Shown here piece by piece: positions 45,735 to 54,811 of a stretch of DNA of 64,000 bases (positions within the stretch are counted from its first letter, which is position 1; every line of letters begins with the position of its first letter). Origin of the DNA: Myrica gale (lineage: Eukaryota > Streptophyta > Magnoliopsida > Fagales > Myricaceae); the NCBI GenBank assembly GCA_963930655.1, contig OZ005619.1, positions 1,904,501 to 1,968,500 on the forward strand. The letters run 5' to 3'. The notes beneath the pieces are model-generated. The model was given only the letters and a program-made list of their open reading frames with translations. It was not told the DNA's origin and ran no database searches. Both the position numbers and the translations under genes were made by a program.

Positions 45735-45942
45735 GGGTATGTTTGTTTCATATCTCACAAAATTTTCAAATACTTCTCACTAATTTTTTTATCAATTTCA
45801 ATACCATTTCATCAATCCCAATAATTTTTTACAAATTTCAACAACTTTTAACACATTTTTCACCAATCTCAAGAGAATCTACACTACTTCCAAAAGGAGC
45901 AAAAAACAAAAACTGTTTTGAGATCTAAATCAAACATAGCCT
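45735..45942. mobile_element. MITE (GGCTATGTTTG family), intact copy
   Basis: Starts GGGTATGTTTG and ends CAAACATAGCC, inverted to each other. It is the intact relative of the interrupted MITE at 22803. It lies about 320 bp upstream of the SCPL start codon. Confidence 0.85.
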
Positions 45943-46239
45943 TTGTAACTAGTGGCGGAAAGCACTTAAATATCATAATATCTGAAAATACATCCATATT
46001 TATTCTTCATATTTCTCAATTAGCCTATTTTATGTATAGTTTTATCATAATTTTTTATTAAAAGATGAATATTGATGCATTTTGAAAAAATTTGAAGATA
46101 AATATGATGAAATTTGTAAGTCAGATATGCTAAAAAGGTAAATTTACTCAATGCTGATTTTTTTAGGAAACTTTTAATTTTCTAATACTCACTAAGTTTT
46201 GAATCTATTTTTAAAAAACATTCTAAAACTCACTAAAAG

Positions 46240-46283
46240 TTTGTTAAATTACCTTAAAAACTCCATTAAGGTAATTTAACAAA
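46240..46283. repeat. Short perfect hairpin
   Basis: TTTGTTAAATTACCTTAA and its exact complement are separated by about 8 bp. It may be the tip of a decayed MITE. Confidence 0.85.
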
Positions 46284-46316
46284 AGTTTTTTTTTATCTCA
46301 TCACAATTTGCTAAAG

Positions 46317-46512
46317 GTGGGTTTGTTTTGTAAAATTTTAGTGTTGTTAAAATTTTAGGTATTGGGTTCAGTGATAAAGTGAACAGAGAGGTAATTTTTT
46401 ATATTTTTTGTAGTGAAAAGTAATGATTTGATGGGTGAGAGAGAGATTATATTGTAATTTTTATTGTGTTAAATTTTAGAGGGTATAAAATTTTACACCA
46501 CAAACGCAGCCT
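46317..46512. mobile_element. MITE of the TGTGTTTG / AAAATTTTA family, copy 1
   Basis: It shares TGTAGTGAAAAGTAATGATTTGATGGG and GAGAGAGATTATATTGTAA with the copies near 52867, 57966 and 58221 (there in the opposite orientation), and has AAAATTTTA-rich inverted ends. Non-coding. Confidence 0.75.
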
Positions 46513-46767
46513 AAGTGTCATAAAACATTATTTATTTATTTATTGAATCCAATCACTCAAGTGATGTTTGGTAACGAGTTTGAGTCTTGGATTTCAGTTT
46601 CGGTTTTCGTTTCAATTTCATTTCACTGTTCCGCGTGCAGTTCGAGGTGATTCTGACTTAAAATAAAGTTCACGTGGCCTGTCAATTACGCTAACGTCCG
46701 TTAGCAAGGTTCACGTGTCTCGCTAGCTAGCTTTCGTAGATTGTAAATATTTTTCCGTTAACATTCA

Positions 46768-47095
46768 CTTCTATCGCGCGCTCCAACTTGCGCGAGCCAA
46801 AGGTTTATTTTTTGTTAACGTTTCATTGCTCACAAGCTCTCCAATTCACGGGAGCCATTTTTTTATAACATTCGCTTCCCTCTTGCTCCCTCACATGCCC
46901 GAGCAAAATATGTACATAATTTTTTTAAAACATGCTTCTGTGGTGCTATCTAACCTGCCCCAGCGAAGTTAACTTTAAAACATGTTTGCAACATGCTCTT
47001 TAAGTTTCCCGAGCGAGTGAAATATAATGGGAAAGAACTTAAATTTAAAACATGCCTCCAACGTGCTCCCTAAGTTGCTTGAGCATATATTGATT
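46768..47095. repeat. Degenerate GCTC...GAGC repeat array
   Basis: About six irregularly spaced units each carry a GCTC-type block, 10-14 bases, then a GAGC-type block: GCGCTCC..GCGCGAGCC, AAGCTCTCC..GGGAGCC, TTGCTCCC..CCGAGCAA, TGCTATC..CCAGCGA, ATGCTCTTT..CCGAGCG, GTGCTCCC..TTGAGCA. Most are preceded by AACAT or AACATTC. Each unit could form a short hairpin. No known family. Confidence 0.55.
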
Positions 47096-47099
47096 GATG

Positions 47100-48300
47100 A
47101 AATACTATTAAAAAGATTCAACATACTAACATGATGTTGAATTCCAGAGAAATCTAAAAACAAGCAATTCTCTCAATCTTCGTCTAAAAGAAGCTTCATG
47201 CAACCAAGAAACACATGCAAAACCAGGGGAACATCTAAACCACCAAAAGAAAATGGAACATTTTGAAACTCAAAACGACTACCGTGAGAATTGCTGATTC
47301 TAGTGAAAATTGTTGAATTTAAGAGATGCATCATCGAAACTTCATCTATAAGTTCTTCTACCTCATAAGAAATTAAAGAACAGAGAACCTACAGTTAATC
47401 CAAAAGCAAAAGTTATGCGCTGAATCCATATAATTATCTCTGTACGATGGTCTGTATGCAAGTATCAAATGAACCACGTCGAATAGAAGATGTTATAAGC
47501 TGACGATACATTCAACTACCTCGCAAAGACAGAGAGTTCAACCAGCCTTCATATGCAAGCAGGATAGGCGAGCGTAATTTATCATTACTAGTGAAGAAAA
47601 ACAGAAAAAATAAAATTAACCAAATTCTACTCCGGAAGCAAGATATTGACAGAAAATCGAACGAAAAGCTCAAACAAAAACAAAAAGAGATCATTAATTC
47701 CGCTCCAAAACAGTGACATTCGAACAATTCGAAAAAGAGGACCCAGACCCGATTGTTTGGTTGCAAGAAAACAAAGCAAAACAAAACAAAAACGAAAAAA
47801 ATTAAATTTTCACAAGAAAAACGAAACTTTGACTCCATCATGATTTCCTACTTTCTTTCAAACTCCTCCACTTTTCAGGACAAAAAAAAAACATAATAAT
47901 CAAACATCGAAGATAAAAGCAAAGAAAAAAAAACAAGAGAGACGTTTACATTTCACTTAAGGACTTAGAACCCAACTTCGTCTTCGATTTATCTCCTAAA
48001 TATCTATTGCTAGAGAGACAGAGAGAGTGCGCAAGGAGCACGGTAACAAGGGATCCAAGATCAACGGAGAAGAAGCTGCAATTCCACAACAAGCAAATGC
48101 AGGATTTTTAGGTGATTCGGAGAAAGGCTCTCTAGGTGACGTGTAGGCAGCAATAGCACAGGGGAGAGAGATGAAGAAAGAGACGGGAAGGATGGGGTGA
48201 AAAAACAATGGAGTTTTCTCTATTCTTTTTTTTACTTTTTATTTTTCTTCACTTTTTTATTTTTTTCTTTATCACCGTTAATTCTGTGTCGTTATTAGAT
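47100..48300. other. No gene recognised; possible minus-strand transcript leader near 48000-48200
   Basis: On the minus strand 48000-48210 is CT-rich with TCTCTCTGTCTCTCTAG, like a plant 5' leader, and could be read for 70 codons, but I recognise no protein and find no matching downstream exons at 47100-47900. Left unassigned. Confidence 0.25.
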
Positions 48301-48311
48301 TTAAAAACTTA

Positions 48312-48491
48312 GGGGGTGTTTGTTTGTGGAAATTTCGGGAAATATTCCCGAAATTTTGGAAATATTTACTTTATTGAGATTTATTGGGGTTTGTGAACAG
48401 TAGAGTGTGTGTGTAAAAGTTAGAAATTTTAAAGTGTGTTTATTTTGTTGGAAATTTCAAACCCCATAATTTTGTGGAAACAAACACCCCC
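48312..48491. mobile_element. Tourist-like MITE (PIF/Harbinger), 180 bp, TTA target duplication
   Basis: Ends GGGGGTGTTTGTTT and AACAAACACCCCC are inverted, flanked by TTA at 48309-48311 and 48492-48494. TTA is the target preference of PIF/Harbinger elements. Confidence 0.93.
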
Positions 48492-49465
48492 TTAAAAATA
48501 ACATTAAGCTCATCACATGGATTCATGACTTAAGGCCCCAAATTCAAATTTGAGACGTGACTTTTCCAAACATCACTTCAGCGTCTCATCTAATTCACTC
48601 CACTGCCCTTAAAAGCATCTGCTTGTTCTGGCTGAAACAACTTTTGAAGTGTCTGACCTATGGTTCAGCTACCTGCTTGTGGCGCCCGGAGCACAATATA
48701 TTGTACAGCATACTGACATTTCCTGTGTTGCTGACCAGCCGTTTAGCTGCTGTTTGTAATAATTCAAATATCTTGAACTGTTTGAAATGGCACATGTTTA
48801 TGGTTCTTTGACTGAACATTGTGACTATGTCAGAGCTTATCTCCAAGTTCTAACCAAAACAGAACTCCCAACAATATTTCCACTTGCCCAGTTCAAAGAA
48901 ACATGCTAGATGGTAATTTCGTTCCCTTCTGGGACACGTGAGGCACGAGTAAGAGTCTACGCAGCCACACGGTCAAAGTGCAAACTGGCCGCCCGGCCGG
49001 CCGTTTGCTAAAATGGCAAGCCCACCCAAAGGATGGGCTTGATCTGCATGTTATCCGAGTCCATAGCTGCGTGTACGTTTATCTGTACAGCTTTCTATTT
49101 AACCTATACAATCATTTTCTTCTGTGAAAGATAAAGCCCACGAAAGCCCAATAAAGCCCAACACATCGCAACAGGACTCGATTAGAATGGACCCAATGCG
49201 GTGGTGCATATTGCGGTGTATCTTTTTTTAAGGACTCGCTTTACTAATAACAGGCTAATCTTTGATTCACCCATTAAGCTTATTCGCTTTTTTTTTAATC
49301 TTAACCTAAAAACATATTTTTTTAAAAGATCTTTGAATTCTATTTCCGAAAACAATTTTCTGTTTTCAATGTTAGGCGCATAGGCATGTCAGCGTACGTC
49401 TGGCAAGCAGTTCGGCGCCTTTCGGATCACTGACAACTTATAGTGCTCAGACTATGGGCCAACAT

Positions 49466-49858
49466 AATGGTGGTGTTTTTAATGTTAAAATTTTAGTAAA
49501 ATTTTAGGAGTTGGTAAAAAAGGTTGAAGAAAGAGAATGAAAAAAGTGAAAAAGTTAGAGAAAAAGTAAGAGAGAGAATGAAAAAGTAAGTAAAAAAGTA
49601 AAACAGAAAATTGTTTTCAGAAATAGAATCCAAACGCATTCCTATTTTTTTATTTTTTATTATGTAATCCCCTAAATTAAATTTTGATGAAATTTCTTCA
49701 TTAATGCACAACAATTATCAAAATATTAATAATTTGAAGCACTTCTCTGCAATTAATATTAACTAAAAAAATTTATGCATAATTGTTTATCTTTCTTTAT
49801 ATTTTTTCACAACTCAAACACCCAAAATTTTAACACTCAAACACCATGGACTGTTACA
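49466..49858. mobile_element. Probable MITE with GGTGTTT-type ends
   Basis: Left GTGGTGTTTTTAATGTTAAAATTTTAG faces right AAAATTTTAACACTCAAACACCATG. An inner stretch (49595-49640, CAGAAAATTGTTTTC) is inverted to 49328-49365, outside the element. Boundaries approximate. The flanks 48500-49460 hold no gene I recognise. Confidence 0.55.
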
Positions 49859-50007
49859 GACAGGCTAGACCCTATTGAAGGGTAGTTTTAGATGCAATGT
49901 AAAAAATTTCGGAACTTTTCTAAAAGCGCTATTTTACTATCTTTCAGAACATGATGCTATTCTTTGACACATCTGTCGATTGTTGATTGACTCAAAATCA
50001 TGCTAAG

Positions 50008-50185
50008 GGTGTGTTCGGTTAAGGTGTATTCTGAGGATTTTTTGTGTTTTGAGAATTTTTATGTGATGTTAACTTTATTGGTATGCGTGTTGTAGTTATA
50101 TTTATGTGGTGTGAAAAATTATGTTTGGTTGTAGAATCCTGAGGATTCAAAAAATCCTGAGGATTCTTCCTAAACGAACATGCCC
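50008..50185. mobile_element. Harbinger-type MITE, 178 bp, TAA target duplication
   Basis: Ends GGGTGTGTTCGGTTAAGG and CCTAAACGAACATGCCC are inverted; TAA flanks at 50005-50007 and 50186-50188. This intact copy is the reference that shows the MITE at 36186-37060 is interrupted. Confidence 0.92.
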
Positions 50186-50579
50186 TAAATCAAGTCCATG
50201 GTGTACATATATATTAATCGGTGCACGTTTTTTGTTATCTATACTGCAGTAGCAATGGATCTCCTCTGGTTCGCCAGAAAACCAGGAAGTCCACAAACTC
50301 ACTCCTGCGGATCCTAAACACAATCTTACAGCAGATTCTTAAGAGCTACAGGATCATTTAGTAGCATGCATGGGAAGAAAGAGCTAGCGCAGCAGGAAAT
50401 GCGCACTTGACAAGCGCCGAGGCCTGGTTCTGTCAAAATAAACTGTGATGCTAGGCTGCTGTCAGGAACTCCCTGACTACGATTGATTGCATGCATGTAT
50501 TTGCTAAGACCATCTGGACAAAGCTTTATGGGCGCGGACTGACATTATAACGGAGGTGAACCCCCCACTGGCAGAAACC

Positions 50580-50840
50580 ATGGCAGCGGGAGTGGCTACC
50601 GGAGAAGCTGAAGCTCGACAGCTTCAGCAGGCTACTTTTGAAGGATTCACTTAGTTGTTTCGATGACCCGAGTCACCCAGTGGAGGACCACATTGATACA
50701 ACCATCGAAGTCATACGTCAAATGACGAGGAAGTTGCAACCATGGAGCTTTGTTAAAGCTTCCCTCCTGGCAAATTCCAAATTTCCAAGACACACTACCT
50801 GGCTAAGTGGACTGCAGCAGGATGATTCTAACTCTTGAAA
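50580..50840 (+). other. Unrecognised open stretch
   Basis: Reads through with an amino-acid mix more protein-like than its surroundings (DDPSHPVEDHIDTTIEVIRQ, LQPWSFVKASLLA) for about 80 codons, but no start, splice sites or family that I recognise. Could be a gene fragment next to the SCPL wreck. Confidence 0.25.
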
Positions 50841-50994
50841 TCCAAGTCTAGTGGCACTATTCAGCAAAAAAATGAGTTGAGAACGTTTGGAGTTTCTTTA
50901 TTCAAATCATTCTGCAGACTGCAATCATTTTGGAGGTGCTAACAAACGTGCTTACACAATGACAGACCACCTAACAAATTTGAAACAATCACAA

Positions 50995-51762
50995 TTAAAG
51001 AGGGAAATAAGCCATCCACCTATCGATCATGGTTCCACACTCCTTAACGTTGGTTTCAGCAGCCAAGTGGCCTCCACCCTGTAGAAGGAAAGAGAACATA
51101 TATATGAAATTTCGGTTTCATTTGGATCATGCATGTGTACGATTCTATTTAGATTTCGGAAACAAGTGAATGAGTATTCTTACCTTTACGGTTGCATAAG
51201 TCAAATTGAAATTTTCATTGATCAACTTCTTCGTGTACCTGCAAGTCCATCAGAAATAGAAGCTCTTTGAGGCTACTTGATCATATGTCAAGGATTTGGA
51301 AAGGGGGAGAGGAGTTCTACGACTTTAAAACCCACCCTGCAGTTTGACCTTTGACCTTCTACTGACCATACCCTCCAGCTTTCTTCCATACTCAAATTGA
51401 GAGACTTTATCCATTCTTGTGTGCCGATGTTTGGTATTTGCATGTCATGGTCGCCGCTGTTGGAATTAAAACATACACGTGTTAGGCCTACCAATTAAGA
51501 GAGAGTCTGATCAACACATGAGGAATATACAAGAGAACATAATTCAAATACGGAAAAATAGCAAATTATCTGGCTAGATTTTTGACCTGTATATGAGAAG
51601 TCAAAGGTTGGAGTTTGTGAGATTTCGATGATAACCGACAATAGGAAAGACCAGACTTTTCTGAGAGAGATCTGGGCAGCGACTCTGCGTCTTCATCTGT
51701 TCTGGGGATCCATTAACACAATCGGGCTCCAAAATCTGTTCATAATTTATGTCGCCTACCAA
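50995..51762 (-). pseudogene. Truncated SCPL pseudogene with fused exons 9/11
   Basis: Counterparts of the last SCPL exons: 50995-51078 (GGGHLAAETNVKECG...FPL-stop), 51184-51238 (YTKKLINENFNLTYATVK), 51336-51456 (GDHDMQIPNIGTQEWIKSLN), and 51587-51762, which joins the start of exon 9 (LVGDINYEQILEPDC) straight to the end of exon 11 (VGYHRNLTNSNL). So exon 10 and both its introns are deleted. The 51336-51456 exon has a 7-bp tandem duplication (GGTCAAA) that shifts frame, and a TGA sits before LLIY. Everything upstream is lost at a hAT insertion (51792). Not functional. Confidence 0.93.
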
Positions 51763-51974
51763 CTACAAATTTACATGACCACCATTGTCAACAGGGGCGG
51801 ACCCAGGCCCGGGCGAACCTGGGCGGCCGCCGGGGTCTGTCCCTGAAAAAAAAATTATGTATATATTTTTTTTAAAAAATAAATAAATTGGCCTGAGCCG
51901 CCCTGGTTGGCCCAGGCCAACAACATAAGCCCGCCCGGGTGATATAGGCCTGCTTTCACTATGCAACAAAGCCA

Positions 51975-52311
51975 CCTACAATATTGCTCGTCCACGATTT
52001 TCTCTCGCATGTCGTCAAGCGCCAAATCAGCCCACCCCGCCAGGTAAGTAAAATTGGCTATGTCAATTAAAAAATCCACGTCAGCTATGGTAAAAAAATC
52101 CTTCGCTTATGCAAAATCCCTCCCAACCCCTTCTCCCCCTTTGTTCAAAATCTCTAATCCCTAATCTTCCTGATCCATGCTCTCTCAAAACCTCCCCAAT
52201 CAAATCCCTAATCCCACGCAATCGTCCCCTATCTATTGTTCTCCCAAATCTCTACCCAAAATCAGCCCCCATCTTATGCCGCCTACAATATTGCTCGTCC
52301 ACGATTTTCTC
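51975..52311. repeat. Direct repeat pair, 30 bp, bracketing about 280 bp
   Basis: The 30 bp at 51975-52004 (starts CCTACAATATTGCTCG) is repeated exactly at 52282-52311. The second copy abuts the UGT fragment. The pair may be a footprint of an insertion or of template switching. Confidence 0.93.
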
Positions 52312-52447
52312 CTCTTATGACTAGTCCTTTACTTTCCATTCTCTTCTTAAATCCTTCAGGCAGCCATCCTTCTTCTCCATTATTCTTTTCTTTTCTCACC
52401 ACCCAAATGAATTGCTGACCAGAAGCTTTAAGTCCCTTTGCAATCTT
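52312..52447 (-). pseudogene. UDP-glycosyltransferase (UGT73-like) fragment inside the hAT element
   Basis: The minus strand reads [20 protein letters not shown], then [20 protein letters not shown] and RG. This is the stretch just before the PSPG box of plant UGTs, close to the UGT73 group. It stops exactly where the PSPG box (WAPQ...) should begin, at the 30-bp repeat. About 45 residues survive; no catalytic part is present. Confidence 0.9.
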
Positions 52448-52487
52448 CAGCCTTCGGTCTCTAGGTACCGACACGACAATATTAGTT

Positions 52488-52862
52488 GTGACTATTGCAA
52501 ATAATAATTTTCAAGTTGAGAATTTTTTTAATTACACTTCTTTGATTGTGACTATGGTCGAAACTTCTTGTAAAAGGAAAAATAATCTTCGGCAAAGTCA
52601 ACATGAGAAGATAGTGGGGAGGTTGGAAAATGGAGAGATTTATATTGGAAATGACAAAAATCAAGAAACTAGTCTCGCACGATCAGGTGATACTCGTTGA
52701 TTACTATATCTCGTTTCAATACTTTAGACCATTTAGCCTTTCTTTCTTTCTTTATTGGTTTTTAATTCCCATAACATTGTAGGTGACACTCATTGGGGTT
52801 CATAATACACCACAGTACTGCGTCTCTTCACTATGTGGTCAGCAGTGTTGGACGAGAATCAT
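52488..52862 (+). pseudogene. hAT transposase fragment (zinc finger MYM-type protein 1-like)
   Basis: Reads VETSCKRKNNLRQSQHEKIV, then NQETSLARS, and after an apparent intron (52686-52791, GT...TAG) GDTHWGS, stop, YTTVLRLFTMW. The SCKRR..LR..Q / NQETSL.R.GDTRWGSH pattern is characteristic of this DUF4371/hAT group. A stop follows WGS and both ends of the protein are missing. Confidence 0.85.
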
Positions 52863-52866
52863 TCTT

Positions 52867-53065
52867 AGGGTGTGTTTGCGTTGAAAAATTTTACACCATC
52901 TAAAATTTTAACACAATAAACTATTACAATATAATCTCTCTCTCCCCCATCAAATCAGAACTTTTCACTACAAAAAATATAAAAAATTATCTCTTTTCAC
53001 TTTTTCACTAAACTCAATATCTAAAATTTTAACAACACTAAAATTTTACGAAACAAACTCATCCT
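52867..53065. mobile_element. MITE of the TGTGTTTG / AAAATTTTA family, copy 2
   Basis: Begins AGGGTGTGTTTGCG and ends GAAACAAACTCATCC; inside are AATATAATCTCTCTCTC and CACTACAAAAAATATAAAAAATTA, shared with copies 1, 3 and 4. Confidence 0.8.
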
Positions 53066-53385
53066 TAAAATGGCTTGACTCGGACTAGTCTCCCTAGGCG
53101 GCCTGTGGTGGGTTAACATCCTCTGCTCTGGGTTAGCGATCTCTTTCGTAAAAAAGTAGGAACACAATGCGAAGAAAAAAAAAAGTAGGAACACAAGGAA
53201 TCCTTTTGTAACTGATGACTTGACTGACTCGGGCAGTCAGGCTAGTCTCCCATTGCGGCCTGTGGTGGGTTAACGACTTAACGTCCTCTGCTCCCTCTGA
53301 CCCATTAACCTTTCCATTCATGTCTCTTAACTTCCACGCAATATTTCTAGTTCAATCGTGGCAAAGATATTCATCATATTTTTTA

Positions 53386-53767
53386 GGGAAATTTACTTTT
53401 TAGTCCTTAGGTTTTAACCCATTTTCATTTTTAGTCATGAATTTTAGAGGGTCAAAAGTTTAGTCCTTGAACTTTCATCTTTGTAAAATTTAGTCCTTCC
53501 GTCAGTCTGCCGTCAGTTTGTCGTCAAATTTGTACCGGTCGACCGATATATGAAGCGGTCGACCGCTACATGAAGCGGACGACCGCTACATGTACTGGTC
53601 GACCGCTTCAAAATTGGCAGTCGACCGGTACAAAAATTGACGGTAGACTGACGGAAGGACTAAATTTTACAAAGATGAAAGTTCAATGACTAAAATTTTG
53701 AAGGTTGAAAGTTAAGGACTAAAATTAAAAAGGGCTCAAAACCTAAGGACTAAAAAGCAAATTTCCC
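53386..53767. mobile_element. MULE-MITE A, 382 bp, TATTTTTTA target duplication
   Basis: Ends GGGAAATTTACTTTTTAGTCC and GGACTAAAAAGCAAATTTCCC are inverted over about 120 bp. TATTTTTTA flanks at 53377-53385 and 53768-53776. The centre has several GCGGTCGACCGCT-like palindromes (53535-53640). Confidence 0.93.
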
Positions 53768-53776
53768 TATTTTTTA

Positions 53777-54262
53777 AGGAAATTTGCTTTCTAGTCACTG
53801 TATTTTATCCTCTTTTTAATTTTAGTCCTTAAATTTAATGAGTCAAATTTTTAGCCTTTTAATTTTCACTTCGGTTAAATTTTAATCCTCTCGTTACCCT
53901 CCGTCACCCTAATTAACAGAATAATTTTACACGTCAGCTTCCATCTAACACGCCACCCTTCATTTCCACGTTAGCCACAACCAATTGAACGTGATTTCTT
54001 AAACGACCTGTAGCTTCTATTTAATTGAAACTCTACATAAAACTTAAAGTCTCAGCCTCGTCGTTCTCATTATTCCATTAATTAGGGTGACAGAGGGTAA
54101 CGGAAAGACTAAAATTATTCCGTTAATTAGGGTGACGGAGGGTAATGGAAGGACTAAAATTTAAATGGAGTGAAAATTAAAGGACTAAAAATTTGACTCT
54201 TTAAGTTTAAGGACTAAAAATAAAAAGATGGTAAAACCCAGTGACTAAAAAGCAAATTTCCC
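53777..54262. mobile_element. MULE-MITE B, 486 bp, sharing a target duplication with MITE A
   Basis: Ends AGGAAATTTGCTTTCTAGTCAC and GTGACTAAAAAGCAAATTTCCC are inverted and related to MITE A. Its left TATTTTTTA is the right flank of A (53768-53776), and a third copy lies at 54263-54271. Confidence 0.93.
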
Positions 54263-54811
54263 TATTTTTTATTTATTTAAAGGAAACATCCATCTAAATG
54301 ATATTAATCTTATAATTTATCAATTTAAAGCGATTTGTTTTTTTGTAATTTTTCAAATGGTGCTGAATATAATGAATGATGGATTAAAAAAAAGAATATA
54401 ATGAATGATGGATAATTTGAAACATTGTTATTTTTTGATCATTTTTTAGCCTGGGAGTATCCTTTGATCAACTCGATTTACCAACTTACTTAAAAAAAAA
54501 ACACACAATTTAAGATTAAAAACTTTAAAGGTACTGGAGGTTTGTTAGAATATAAATTGCTAAGTGACATATTAGTTAAGAATGTGAGTTATTTATAAAT
54601 TTAGTCATATAAAAAGGTATTTTATGTACAAGTTAAACACACTTTTAGAAATAAAGATATAGCTCTCTGGACTTTCTAAGGTGGACAAGGTTGAAATTTT
54701 GGAATATGAGAATCGGTGAAAAAGTGAAGAGATAAATGATTTGAATGGATCTTTACTAAAAGAAGCTCTTGAGTCTCTCTTCCTATTTTCTCTTATTTCA
54801 ATTGATATTAC

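Larger units (their letters stand above)
51792..52862. mobile_element. Partial hAT transposon (CAGGGGCGGACCCAGG end)
   Basis: CAGGGGCGGACCCAGG at 51792 is a typical terminal repeat of plant hAT elements whose transposases resemble zinc-finger MYM-type protein 1. Such a transposase fragment follows at 52488-52862. No matching right end is visible before the MITE at 52867, so the element is truncated. It landed in the intron upstream of SCPL pseudo-exon 9. Confidence 0.8.

Noticed and set aside
47512-47841. Minus-strand Phe/Leu-rich frame of 109 codons resembling membrane spans
   Set aside because: The residues come from A-rich plus-strand tracts (TTT and CTT codons). No homology or splice context supports a gene.
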